A stretch of DNA of 64,000 bases from an uncultured Flavobacteriales bacterium (GCA_937876195.1 CALEIK010000025.1:248001-312000); one strand, 5' to 3'; shown: positions 26,699 through 35,560, counted from the stretch's first letter. Numbers and translations are program-made. The notes: a model not told the origin generated them from the letters alone.

Positions 26699-27265
26699 CT
26701 AATCCTTTCCGTTAATCATTTTTGATACGATTCCCTTCATGTGTCCAAACTCAGCGATTAAAATTCCCACAAAGTGGATAAAAATAAATGCCAGTAGCCA
26801 ATAGAGCGCTTGTACATGTACTGTTTCCACTGAGTGTTTATACTCCTTTGGACCTAGCACAATAAGCAATCCAGTGATTAAAGTAATACCAAGAAGCACA
26901 TAAAAAACGATGTACACCCATGATTCAAATTTTTCACGAACACTACTGAGTTTGCTGAACGGGCTTTTAAACTGCGGTCCTGCGACCATCATGTAAATCA
27001 GTCTTAGAATATACAATCCTGTCAAAACGTAGCCAATGTAGATGTGCCAATTCCACATCGGTTTACGAATAGCTTTACCAATTTTTACAGCCTCTTCGCC
27101 ATCCAGTGCAATATTTCGCTCGCCTAATTCTTTTACCAAAATATCGGCGATATTGTTTTTATTCATCCAATTAAGGCGAAGAAAAATAGTGAACAGTAGA
27201 AACAACATTGCAAAGGCAATCGTCCAATGTAGAAAGCGGTGAATTCGCGGGAATTTTCTCTCCAT
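26699..27265 (-). CDS. Cytochrome b561-like (b/b6 domain) membrane protein
   Basis: A 188-residue integral membrane protein with four predicted helices and the histidines expected for two b hemes: RIHRFLHWTIAFAM in helix 1, MWNWHIYIGYVLTGLY in helix 2, and HSVETVHVQALYWLLAFIFIHFVG in the last helices. Such proteins carry electrons between quinols and other acceptors in the membrane. It starts 1 base after the AsmA-like stop and ends 6 bases before the photolyase start, so the three genes form one unit. A specific partner cannot be named. Confidence 0.87.
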   Translation of the reverse strand: MERKFPRIHRFLHWTIAFAMLFLLFTIFLRLNWMNKNNIADILVKELGERNIALDGEEAVKIGKAIRKPMWNWHIYIGYVLTGLYILRLIYMMVAGPQFKSPFSKLSSVREKFESWVYIVFYVLLGITLITGLLIVLGPKEYKHSVETVHVQALYWLLAFIFIHFVGILIAEFGHMKGIVSKMINGKD

Positions 27266-27266
27266 G

Positions 27267-30101
27267 TTATTTAATCTTGTCGGCTTCAGTTCGAGCTCTT
27301 GCCATTACACCATCGGCTTGTTTTTTTCCTTCTGCTTCAATCTGTTTTGCCTTCTTTTCAGCTTCAGATTTCAATTTCTTAGCGCCTTCTTCTGCCAATT
27401 TTTTCTTGATTGGATTTGATCCTGCATCTTTTATTAACTGATTACCTTGTTTTACCGATTCTGCAACAACTGCATCTCCTGCCTTTTTAGCTTCAGCGAC
27501 AATTTTATCCGCTTCTTTCTGCGCATCGGCGAGAATTTTTTGTTTTTGCTTCTCAATCTCTTCCTTGGCATTGTCAATTTGTTGGTTGACTACATTTGTA
27601 ATGGTGTCTTTGATCGTTTCCTTGATGTTGTCTTTGAAATTCCCAGTTGCTTTCATGACAGCTTCTTTGAAGTCAGTTGTGATTTTAGGATCTTTCACAT
27701 CTCCAATCATCTTTACTTTTACTGGAATAAATGCGGGCAAGTCGGCAAGCTTCAACTGAGGAACCATCGCGTTGACCTGTTTCATTGCTTTTTCAACTTC
27801 TTTAATAATACCAGCTGGGATTTGATCTTTGGGGACATTCATTTTTAAATCGTAGTCCATTTTTTGGTCTAGTGTCGTGTAACCAGAAACGTCTGTTCCA
27901 ATTTTCCCAAGGTTCACATTGAACGGAGTCAGTGAGATTTTTCCATCTTGAATTTTAAATTTCGTTTTAAAATTGTTGATAGTTTGGTTTGAAATATTCT
28001 TCAGCTTGGTCACAGATTCTAGTTTCTCCAAGTTCTTAAATCCTTTTACTGTGAGACTGTTTGAGCTTAAATCACCCAAGCAATTGATGGAGGCTAGGAT
28101 TGGTTCAAACGATGGTGTTAAATCCGTATCCATTTTGAAATCGGCAGAAATGTTGCCGTAAGCATGCTTGGTAATTGGTGCTAACTTTTCTATTGTTAGG
28201 AAATTCGTAGCAAGCTGGTTAATGTCAACCTCCTTCAACGAAAATCCAATGTCCATTTTTGGTTTCGCATGATTTTTTGTGTCGTAATTTCCTTTAAGTC
28301 CAACTGTTCCACCCATTGTATTCATCGTCAAATTGTCCAAAGTCGCCACTTCTTCTTTCAGCGTAACACCACCCTTAACATTTTTAATGTCCATTCCATT
28401 GTAACGCAGGGTGTTGATATTTGTAAGTAAATTGAAGTCAATGTTTGCTGGAATCAAAACAGGTTCTGTTGTTTCCGTTGTTGGTGCTTCATTTTCAGTT
28501 TCCGTGGTTTCAGATGCTGGAACTAGTTTGTCTAAATCCAAGTAATTACTGTTAAAACTGAAGTTTCCTTTCAATACTTCGTCTCTTAAGAAATAGCCGA
28601 AATAATTATTAATGGCACCATTCATCGCAAAATCGGATTTCCCCATGGTGGCGTTTAATTCATTCAGTGCAAGATTTTTCGGGGAAAAGGTAAATTTCAT
28701 CTTCTCGATAGCAACATCGTCTGGAAGGTCTGGAGATTTGTATAGCATTTTTGAAAGTGTAAAGAATCCTTCTGCAGTAAATGCTTCAAAATCTTCTTTC
28801 TCGAGACTACTCATTCGACCTTTGATATTTACATCAGCATCCAAAATTCCAGAATAGGATTCACCTTCAGCCATTGGAACGTAATTTTTTAACGTTGCCA
28901 AATTGATGTTCGCCAAAATTTTGGATTGAATGAAAGGGTCTGTCATGATGTTGCGCAGCAGAAGATTTGCATCCACCGTGTTTTCTGAAAAATTCGCGTG
29001 AAATTTCGTTACATCAACAGTCATTTTATCCAAATTCTCTCCTCCAGGGAACTTCGACCCTGCTTTTACTTGAATGTTCGAAATTTTTCCAGGCAAGTCA
29101 GGATACTTGATAGATGCATTGCTGACCGTCATGTTTGCATCCCAACCTGGTGTGTTCTTATCATCTAATTCACCTTTCACATGAGTATCCAATGCTAGTT
29201 TACCCGAAGTCACCATGCTCTCATACCCAGATTGGTAGAAAGTTGGGATTAATGATAGGAAATCTTTGAATGTTGCTTTTGAAGCATCCAACTTCAGATC
29301 CATATTGTCTTTGTTTTCCAACATTTCATAAAACCCATTGATAGAAAATGCAAGTGCATTCAATTTAATTTCGTTGTCTTTTAAGGTGTACTTAGAACTA
29401 TTTTCTTTAAATTCCATCAAGAGATTAACCACAGCATCTGTTTTGACAGACGCTAAGTAGGAAACTCCATCCATGTCGAAGGTTAATTCATCCATGGTGG
29501 TGTTGGTTTTAAAATCAATTACATCTGCTGTTAAATCTCCATAACCAGAGTGATTCAGATTGACAATTTTAGCATACATGTTGGAAGCATCATCGCTGTA
29601 GTTAATTGTCCCATTTGTAATACTATACTCGTGTAAAGCCAACGAGAAATTAGAAGGCTCTTCCAGTTCCTCTGGAGTCATTTCTTCTTCGGTTTTTACG
29701 ATGTCGTAATTTGCCAACCCCGATTGTAGTACTCGCACATCGAATTTAGGTTCCGTGATGTGAATTTCATCAATTTCCAATTCACTGCCCGAAACAACGT
29801 CCCAGAATCCAACATGTGCCCGAACAGATTTAATATCGGCAAGTGTAACGCCTTTGAATTCATTTAAACCAATCAGTTTTGTGTCCATTAACTCAATGGT
29901 CATGTTTGGAAATGTACTTATAAAGGTCAAGTCAAAATCCCCAACGCTTAATTCAGCTTTTAGCGATTTGTTTACTTCCTTAATCACCATTTCTTTTATC
30001 TCATCCTTGAAGATAATAGGAACGATAATTAGAAGGATAATGATCAAAAGTAGACTGATTCCTGTCCATTTAAGTGTCTTTTTTAGGATTTTCTTTAACA
30101 T
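27267..30101 (-). CDS. AsmA-like membrane-anchored protein with Lys/Glu/Ala-rich tail
   Basis: A 944-residue protein of the AsmA family. A single N-terminal membrane helix (residues about 13-32) precedes a long beta-rich periplasmic region with repeated strands typical of AsmA/TamB-like lipid-bridge proteins, ending with the AsmA C-terminal signature near residues 640-790. The last ~130 residues (EEIEKQKQKILADAQKEADK onwards) switch to a highly charged, low-complexity helix with heptads of Lys, Glu and Ala, unlike canonical AsmA. AsmA relatives support outer membrane lipid homeostasis. It heads the operon with b561 and photolyase. Confidence 0.83.
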   Translation of the reverse strand: MLKKILKKTLKWTGISLLLIIILLIIVPIIFKDEIKEMVIKEVNKSLKAELSVGDFDLTFISTFPNMTIELMDTKLIGLNEFKGVTLADIKSVRAHVGFWDVVSGSELEIDEIHITEPKFDVRVLQSGLANYDIVKTEEEMTPEELEEPSNFSLALHEYSITNGTINYSDDASNMYAKIVNLNHSGYGDLTADVIDFKTNTTMDELTFDMDGVSYLASVKTDAVVNLLMEFKENSSKYTLKDNEIKLNALAFSINGFYEMLENKDNMDLKLDASKATFKDFLSLIPTFYQSGYESMVTSGKLALDTHVKGELDDKNTPGWDANMTVSNASIKYPDLPGKISNIQVKAGSKFPGGENLDKMTVDVTKFHANFSENTVDANLLLRNIMTDPFIQSKILANINLATLKNYVPMAEGESYSGILDADVNIKGRMSSLEKEDFEAFTAEGFFTLSKMLYKSPDLPDDVAIEKMKFTFSPKNLALNELNATMGKSDFAMNGAINNYFGYFLRDEVLKGNFSFNSNYLDLDKLVPASETTETENEAPTTETTEPVLIPANIDFNLLTNINTLRYNGMDIKNVKGGVTLKEEVATLDNLTMNTMGGTVGLKGNYDTKNHAKPKMDIGFSLKEVDINQLATNFLTIEKLAPITKHAYGNISADFKMDTDLTPSFEPILASINCLGDLSSNSLTVKGFKNLEKLESVTKLKNISNQTINNFKTKFKIQDGKISLTPFNVNLGKIGTDVSGYTTLDQKMDYDLKMNVPKDQIPAGIIKEVEKAMKQVNAMVPQLKLADLPAFIPVKVKMIGDVKDPKITTDFKEAVMKATGNFKDNIKETIKDTITNVVNQQIDNAKEEIEKQKQKILADAQKEADKIVAEAKKAGDAVVAESVKQGNQLIKDAGSNPIKKKLAEEGAKKLKSEAEKKAKQIEAEGKKQADGVMARARTEADKIK

Positions 30102-30413
30102 GTTGAATTACTTTTTGTATGGAACTGAAAATATCAATTGAAGGTACACAATATTTGTTAGATTGGAAGTATGACGGTGAGAATTATTAGAAAATTTGTT
30201 AAAATGGACATGGTCATATAATTCGGAATTATTTCAACTTCGCAATTTCGCAATATTGCGATATGCACAATCTTAACGGAATCAATGTATTGTAACCCGT
30301 TGTTTGTCATTTAGCTAATATTAGGTAGAAAGCTCACCTACTCAATCTCCGCATCAAAAAACCGTGCAAATCGTATATCTCATTATCTTTGTGACACTTT
30401 TAGTCGAATACAC
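30102..30413. repeat. Intergenic region with a single repeat copy at 30241-30266
   Basis: No gene lies in these 312 bases between the divergent AsmA-like and ccsBA genes. The repeat at 30241-30266 contains TCGCAATATTGCGA, here a perfect 14-bp palindrome, unlike the asymmetric form of most other copies. The ccsBA promoter box is near the right end. Confidence 0.75.
30384..30391 (+). promoter_or_regulatory. -7 box of the ccsBA-bshB1 pair
   Basis: TATCTTTG is a perfect TAnnTTTG box ending 22 bases before the ATG at 30414. No -33 TTTG was found at the usual distance. Confidence 0.6.
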
Positions 30414-33400
30414 ATGGAAAAATTTGCCCGAATACTCTTTTCAATGCGGATGATGGCGCTTGGAATGCTGATTTTTTTAATCGCAATTGCCATTGGCACC
30501 TTTTTAGAATCTGCGTATGATATTCAAACTGCAAAAATCATCGTTTATAATGCCCTTTGGTTCGAGTTGCTTTTGATTTTTCTTGGATTGAACTTGATTG
30601 CCAATATTATGCGATACGGCATGTGGAAAAGTGAGAAAATTGCCATGTTTACATTTCATATTTCCTTTCTTGTTATTTTAATCGGCGCGGGAGTTACGCG
30701 TTATTTTAGCTTTGAGGGATTGATGCTGATTCGTGAAAATGCCCAAACAGATTTTATCTATTCCTCCGATCCCCATTTATGGTTTAAGATTAACGATGGT
30801 AAACTACAGTATACGCAAAGTGAAAAAATGTTTATGTCCGAAGTGACTTCAAATGATTTTTCTATTGATGTAGATTTCCCAAATCATGCAACACCTATCA
30901 CGATTGAGTATGTCAATTTTCAGAAAAAAATGGTGGATTCACTTGTTGTGAATGATTCCATTCAAAGTGTTTCGTTGGATATTGTGACAGGTGGAATGTC
31001 ATCAAATTACCTTTCTAAAGGTGAATTTTTAATGATTGGAGATATTGCGCTTTCGTTTGACAAAAAGAATGCGATGCCTGGGGTTGAAATTTTTCAAGAG
31101 GGGAGAAGAATGCTAATAAAAACGAGTATTCCGATGCGTTACTTGCCCATGGCTGAAATGCAAAAAGCACGTCAATCGGGACAAGAAGTAGCAGATTCAT
31201 TGTACAAAGAAGTTCCGTTGGATACTTTGGTTCCTTTTCAAATCACTACCCTTTATCAAGTAGGAAGCGAACAATTTGTTTTTAAGCAAATCATTGAAAA
31301 CTCAAAAATGATGAAAGTTCCTTCTGGAAGAAGGGACGTAGGTGAAGATGTGTTGACAGTTAAAATTACGGATGGTAATCAATCAAAGGTTGTGGAATTA
31401 CCTGGTGGAATTACTTCAATTCCAGAACATGTGGTTTTTGAATTCAATGGATTGATCTATGAAATGGAGTATGGCTCTATGAGAATTCCATTGCCATTTT
31501 CGATTGCCTGTAGAGATTTTCAGTTGGATAAATATCCAGGATCTGATGTAGCATCCTCCTTTGCAAGTGAAGTGACAATTATTGACGAGGCGAATGATTA
31601 TACGAGAGATCAGCGGATTTTCATGAATAACGTCATGGATTATGGTGGATACCGATTTTTTCAATCGAGTTACGATCCAGATGAAAAGGGGACACGTTTG
31701 AGTGTCAATCACGATTGGTGGGGAACGAACATTTCCTATTTAGGGTATTTATTGATGAGCATAGGAATGCTTTTATCATTGATCGCTCCAGCGGGTCGTT
31801 TCAGAGAACTGAATCAATTGCTAAAAAAATCGAGAGAGAAGCGTGAGAAATTGCTTTCAGTGTTTATTGGTGTGTTGCTTTTTTCTTCTGTTGGATTTGC
31901 CCAAGATCACAATCATGAGCACCACGAGGGAGATGTCCACGACCACGGACATGTGGAAAGTGATGCTCAAAGTCACAATGAAACTGAATCATCGAAGAAA
32001 TCAGATGCGATTTATCGCGTTATGTCGAAAGAGCATTCAGAAGAAGTGGCTTCTCTACTTGTACAGGATTATCAAGGTAGAACGATTCCATTTCACACCT
32101 TAGCAGATCAGTTTCTTCGAAAAATACTTCGTGCAAATACGTACAAGGATTACAATGCCGTACAAACAATATTAAGTATGCACATGTATCCATCGTATTG
32201 GGTGGATCAGGACATCATTTACGTTTCTTCAAAATCTGATTTACGCGAAAAATTAAAGGCAAATGATGGATTGATTTCATACAAGGCGTTGACCGATGAT
32301 CACGGGAATTTTATTTTATTGGACGATTACAACAAAGCGCACCAGACGTTGGAATCGAAACGAGGAGAATATGAAAAACAGCTGATTAAGTTGGTGGAGA
32401 AATACCAAGTAGTCCAATCGATTTTTACGTGGACGGACATGAAAATCATTCCTGCAAAGAATGACCCGACACAGAAATGGCATGTTCCATTAAGTAGAGA
32501 GTTGATGCAGCGAGATTCATTGTCGTCCAAACTTGCGTTGAACTATTTAACTGCGTTGGACAAAGCCTGCGAAACGAATAAGTACGGGGAGGCGAGCGAT
32601 TTACTTTCGGACTTAAAAGCCTATCAACGTGAAGCAGGGAAGGAAGTCGTTCCAAGCGAGAAGAAGGTCAATATGGAAATCAGTTACAACAAAATGCATG
32701 TATTTAAAAGTGCATATCAGTCGTACTTGATGATTGGCCTCTTACTTTTAATTCTATTTTTTATTAAAATATTCGTTCGACCAAGCGCAAAGAGCAGAAA
32801 GGTTTTCAAATGGATTTCGACTGTATTGACAGTTTTTACCGCAATTGTTTTTGTGTATCATGGATATGGATTGTACATGCGTTGGTACATTTCAGGTCAC
32901 GCTCCGTGGAGTAATGGTTACGAAGCGATTGTATTTATTGCTTGGGTTTCGATGCTGTTCGGATTGTTGTTTTCGCGTAAGAGTGCGGCCATCTTAGCTG
33001 GAACAGCCATTTTAGCGGCGTTGATGTTGTTTGTCACGGAAATGAACCTGATGGATCCAGACATTACGCCTTTGCAACCTGTATTGAAATCGTATTGGTT
33101 GATGATTCACGTAGCAGTTATAACAGGAAGTTACGGACCATTGGGAATTGCATGCATTTTAGGGATATTGAATTTATTACTGTATATTTTCAGAACAAAA
33201 AAGAACGGACAAATCGTGACAATGAATATCAATGAGTTAACTTACGTTTCAGAAATGCTGATTACAATCGGTGTGTTTATGTTGACCATTGGAACATTTC
33301 TCGGTGGAATCTGGGCGAACGAATCCTGGGGGAGATACTGGGGATGGGATCCAAAAGAAACATGGGCATTGGTTGCAGTGCTTGTTTATGCAGTAATTTT

Positions 33401-33656
33401 GCACTTGCGTTATATCCCAGCTTTGAAAAGCAAGTTCGTCTTTAACCTAGTAGGGATGTGGGGGTATGCTTCTATCTTGTTTACATTCTTTGGAGTGAAC
33501 TTTTATTTGGTAGGATTGCACTCTTACGCGCAAGGAGAAGGACTGGGAGAGATACCCATTTGGTTGATTGTTACTGTGGCACTTTTCATTGTATTTACAA
33601 TTATTGCTTCGTTAAGAAATAGACAGTATAGAAAGCAGTTAACGGAAGATATATAG
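30414..33656 (+). CDS. ccsBA: Fused cytochrome c biogenesis protein CcsB-CcsA (system II)
   Basis: A 1080-residue heme-delivery and cytochrome c assembly protein. The N-terminal half is ResB/CcsB-like, with membrane helices near residues 12-30, 43-63 and 75-95 and a large periplasmic domain up to another helix near 440-460. The C-terminal half is CcsA, with the tryptophan-rich WWD heme-handling motif GRYWGWDPKETWAL near residue 970 and a multi-helix core from about residue 765. Between the halves, after an internal signal-like hydrophobic segment (residues about 477-494), is a His-rich stretch (DHNHEHHEG, then HDHGHVE) near residues 497-521. bshB1 follows after a 1-base gap. Confidence 0.93.
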   Translation: MEKFARILFSMRMMALGMLIFLIAIAIGTFLESAYDIQTAKIIVYNALWFELLLIFLGLNLIANIMRYGMWKSEKIAMFTFHISFLVILIGAGVTRYFSFEGLMLIRENAQTDFIYSSDPHLWFKINDGKLQYTQSEKMFMSEVTSNDFSIDVDFPNHATPITIEYVNFQKKMVDSLVVNDSIQSVSLDIVTGGMSSNYLSKGEFLMIGDIALSFDKKNAMPGVEIFQEGRRMLIKTSIPMRYLPMAEMQKARQSGQEVADSLYKEVPLDTLVPFQITTLYQVGSEQFVFKQIIENSKMMKVPSGRRDVGEDVLTVKITDGNQSKVVELPGGITSIPEHVVFEFNGLIYEMEYGSMRIPLPFSIACRDFQLDKYPGSDVASSFASEVTIIDEANDYTRDQRIFMNNVMDYGGYRFFQSSYDPDEKGTRLSVNHDWWGTNISYLGYLLMSIGMLLSLIAPAGRFRELNQLLKKSREKREKLLSVFIGVLLFSSVGFAQDHNHEHHEGDVHDHGHVESDAQSHNETESSKKSDAIYRVMSKEHSEEVASLLVQDYQGRTIPFHTLADQFLRKILRANTYKDYNAVQTILSMHMYPSYWVDQDIIYVSSKSDLREKLKANDGLISYKALTDDHGNFILLDDYNKAHQTLESKRGEYEKQLIKLVEKYQVVQSIFTWTDMKIIPAKNDPTQKWHVPLSRELMQRDSLSSKLALNYLTALDKACETNKYGEASDLLSDLKAYQREAGKEVVPSEKKVNMEISYNKMHVFKSAYQSYLMIGLLLLILFFIKIFVRPSAKSRKVFKWISTVLTVFTAIVFVYHGYGLYMRWYISGHAPWSNGYEAIVFIAWVSMLFGLLFSRKSAAILAGTAILAALMLFVTEMNLMDPDITPLQPVLKSYWLMIHVAVITGSYGPLGIACILGILNLLLYIFRTKKNGQIVTMNINELTYVSEMLITIGVFMLTIGTFLGGIWANESWGRYWGWDPKETWALVAVLVYAVILHLRYIPALKSKFVFNLVGMWGYASILFTFFGVNFYLVGLHSYAQGEGLGEIPIWLIVTVALFIVFTIIASLRNRQYRKQLTEDI

Positions 33657-33657
33657 C

Positions 33658-34380
33658 ATGAAACAAACACTCGACATATTAGCTTTTGGGGCGCATCCAG
33701 ATGACGTAGAGTTGTCTTGCGCTGGAACGCTCATGAAGCATATTGAAGCTGGAATGAGTGTTGGAATTATTGACTTAACGCAAGGTGAATTAGGTTCTCG
33801 AGGAACAGTAGATACGCGTTACCAAGAGGCGGATGCTGCATCAAAGATTATGGGAATCTCCACCCGTGTCAATTTAAAAATGGCAGATGGTTTTTTCGAG
33901 AACAATGAAGGCAATCAACGTATCATCATCGAACAAATCCGAAAGTATCGTCCTCGAATTGTGCTCATGAATGCTGTTTCTGATCGACATCCAGATCATG
34001 GTAGAGGAAGCCAATTGGGTTCAACAGCGTGTTATTTGTCTGGTCTAGTAAAGATTGAAACTTCTTTGGAAGGTGTTCAACAAGAAGCACATCGACCTGA
34101 AGCTGTTTACCATTATATTCAAGATTATTACATTCAACCAGATTTTGTGGTTGACATTACTCAATTTTACGACAGAAAAATTGAAGCGATTAAGGCGTAT
34201 AAAACACAATTTTTCGATCCCAATTCCGTAGAACCTCAGACACCAATTTCTGGCGAGGACTTTTTTCATTTCATTTCTTCGCGTATGCGTGAGTTCGGTC
34301 GACCAATAGGCGTGAAGTACGCTGAAGGATTTACTATCGAACGATTTATCGGAGTGAATTTGTTGAGTGATTTGCGCTAG
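33658..34380 (+). CDS. bshB1: Bacillithiol biosynthesis deacetylase BshB1
   Basis: A 240-residue zinc-dependent deacetylase of the LmbE/PIG-L family, predicted to deacetylate GlcNAc-malate in bacillithiol synthesis. It begins with AFGAHPDDVELSCAGTL, where the AHPDD motif holds the zinc ligands and catalytic Asp, followed by GELGSRGT and DRHPDHGRGSQ, which supplies another His-Asp-His set. Length and motif order match BshB1. Only 1 base separates it from ccsBA, so they are co-transcribed. No BshA or BshC gene lies in this window. Confidence 0.93.
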   Translation: MKQTLDILAFGAHPDDVELSCAGTLMKHIEAGMSVGIIDLTQGELGSRGTVDTRYQEADAASKIMGISTRVNLKMADGFFENNEGNQRIIIEQIRKYRPRIVLMNAVSDRHPDHGRGSQLGSTACYLSGLVKIETSLEGVQQEAHRPEAVYHYIQDYYIQPDFVVDITQFYDRKIEAIKAYKTQFFDPNSVEPQTPISGEDFFHFISSRMREFGRPIGVKYAEGFTIERFIGVNLLSDLR

Positions 34381-34405
34381 TCAATTAAGAAAATGTTCGA
34401 AAGCG

Positions 34406-34789
34406 CTAATTCCTCATCGAATAAGGCAGATGATGTTTAATTCTCGGTTTGAAATAGACAGTTTCAAAATTAGTTGGTGGACGAGTGTTTATTCGAATAT
34501 GGGTTAGATAATCAACTACTTGTTTTATTGTCTCAGTATTGATGTGGTAAAAGCTGTTATTTCCAACAACCTTATATCCAAGTATGCTTGCCTCGTGAAG
34601 TTCTTTCAAATGTCGAGAAATGGTAGATTGGGCGAGTGGGATAAAGTAACGTAAATCGGTACAATTCAAATTTTCCTCGTCAATAAGTTTTTCTACGATT
34701 GCAATACGAGCTGGGTGTCCTAGTGCTTTACATAGTTTTGCCATCTCAATTTGATGATCGGTATAAAAGTGCATTTTTGTTGCTCCCAT
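34406..34789 (-). CDS. ArsR-like winged-helix transcriptional regulator (paralogue 2)
   Basis: A 127-residue winged-helix protein closely related to the one at 21852-22238. Both start MGATK, share CKALGHPARI/FKALGHPARI, ENLNCT, PLAxSTISxHLKEL and an ILGY block, then diverge at the C-terminus. Helix-turn-helix residues are about 35-70. It converges with bshB1 (26-base gap). The leader region carries the same 20-base motif as its paralogue, 32 bases before the start, and a repeat copy lies about 96 bp upstream, indicating duplication of a gene with its regulatory region. The ligand and target genes are unknown. Confidence 0.85.
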   Translation of the reverse strand: MGATKMHFYTDHQIEMAKLCKALGHPARIAIVEKLIDEENLNCTDLRYFIPLAQSTISRHLKELHEASILGYKVVGNNSFYHINTETIKQVVDYLTHIRINTRPPTNFETVYFKPRIKHHLPYSMRN

Positions 34790-34821
34790 GGTGAGTAGTG
34801 GTTATAATTATTTTTAAATTC

Positions 34822-34842
34822 TTTTATTAAGTTAGTGAAAAA
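34822..34842 (-). promoter_or_regulatory. Conserved upstream motif of ArsR-like paralogue 2
   Basis: On the minus strand this reads TTTTTCACTAACTTAATAAA, matching the element before the paralogue at 21798-21818 with one difference inside the -7-like part (TAACTTAA versus TATCTTAA). Confidence 0.6.
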
Positions 34843-34885
34843 AATGATTTTAAGAAAAGAGATTGATAAAATATTTGCAATTTTT

Positions 34886-34910
34886 CAATTTCGAAATATT
34901 GCGATATTGA
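34886..34910. repeat. Single copy of the intergenic repeat
   Basis: The core TCGAAATATTGCGA is flanked by TCAAT and ATTGA arms, which extend the dyad to about 26 bases. It lies between the GreA-like gene and ArsR-like paralogue 2. Confidence 0.75.
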
Positions 34911-34947
34911 AGTTCTTGAACTAGAACCTTAAACTAACTATTTACGA

Positions 34948-35397
34948 CTAACAGAGTTCTTTAATGATGAAGCTATTCCCATTGAATTGAACTACATCTC
35001 CCGATTTTCTTCCCAGGAATAATTGCCCAACGGGACTAGACGTAGAGACACAGAAAACGGATTGATTGGCCACTTTAATTTCACCTAACCCAATCGAGAT
35101 AAAGAAAATTCCATTTGAAGTCATAATCAAACTGCCGAATTGAATTTGTTTGTGGTTGGTGGTGTCAATTTTTGAAAGCGTTTCTTTTTGCTGCATGATT
35201 TGAATCAACTGCCCTGATAGTTTTTCTTGTTCGAGCTGTGTCATGGCTCTGCCCGTTTCATGTTTATCTCCTGCGCTGCTTTTATGCGAAGAGCCAAGAT
35301 CGTCACTCAGATCCCTGTATCGTTCTTCAAGATTTTGCAGTTTAGTATCGAGCAGTTGTTCGATGTGATTTAGTATTGTGCTCTTTGAAATTTCCAT
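34948..35397 (-). CDS. GreA/GreB C-terminal-domain-like protein
   Basis: A 149-residue protein with an N-terminal coiled coil (residues about 5-75, with a low-complexity SSHKSSAGDKHETGRAM stretch) and a C-terminal beta domain ending SPVGQLFLGRKSGDVVQFNG. That ending resembles the GreA/GreB C-terminal domain, where SPIGxALLGKKVGDxV is typical. A role at RNA polymerase is thus plausible, but the short N-terminal helices differ from those of true GreA, so it may be a Gre-domain paralogue. Such proteins are sometimes mis-annotated as 3-oxoacyl-ACP synthase in Bacteroidota. It has its own -7 box only 7 bases upstream of the start. Confidence 0.7.
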   Translation of the reverse strand: MEISKSTILNHIEQLLDTKLQNLEERYRDLSDDLGSSHKSSAGDKHETGRAMTQLEQEKLSGQLIQIMQQKETLSKIDTTNHKQIQFGSLIMTSNGIFFISIGLGEIKVANQSVFCVSTSSPVGQLFLGRKSGDVVQFNGNSFIIKELC

Positions 35398-35404
35398 GAG
35401 GGTG

Positions 35405-35412
35405 CAAAGATA
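35405..35412 (-). promoter_or_regulatory. -7 box of the GreA-like gene, very short leader
   Basis: TATCTTTG on the minus strand ends 7 bases before the ATG at 35397. The transcript would have a leader of only a few bases. Confidence 0.55.
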
Positions 35413-35463
35413 ATATTTGAAGTCGAAATGACGAGATGTTGTTGTGTTGGTAGATGTGAAGAT

Positions 35464-35560
35464 AAATCGAAATATTGCGATATGTAAAAATATAAAACAC
35501 TGATAATCAAATGGATTAATAATGTTCGTTCAATGCAATATCGCAATATTTCGAAATTTA
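35464..35560. repeat. Inverted pair of the intergenic repeat
   Basis: Arms at 35467-35483 and 35538-35554 are exact reverse complements over 17 bases and contain the shared core. The spacer is 54 bases. The pair lies between the GT4 gene and the GreA-like gene, about 60 bases upstream of the GreA-like promoter box. Confidence 0.85.

Noticed and set aside
27447..27848. A 133-residue hydrophobic frame opposite the AsmA-like gene
   Set aside because: It lies entirely antisense to the Lys/Glu/Ala-rich coding tail, which explains its Phe/Leu-rich composition. No promoter or conserved motif supports it.
2209..35560. A CRISPR array
   Set aside because: The repeats are widely separated, occur in both orientations and often as inverted pairs, and lack regular spacers or cas genes.
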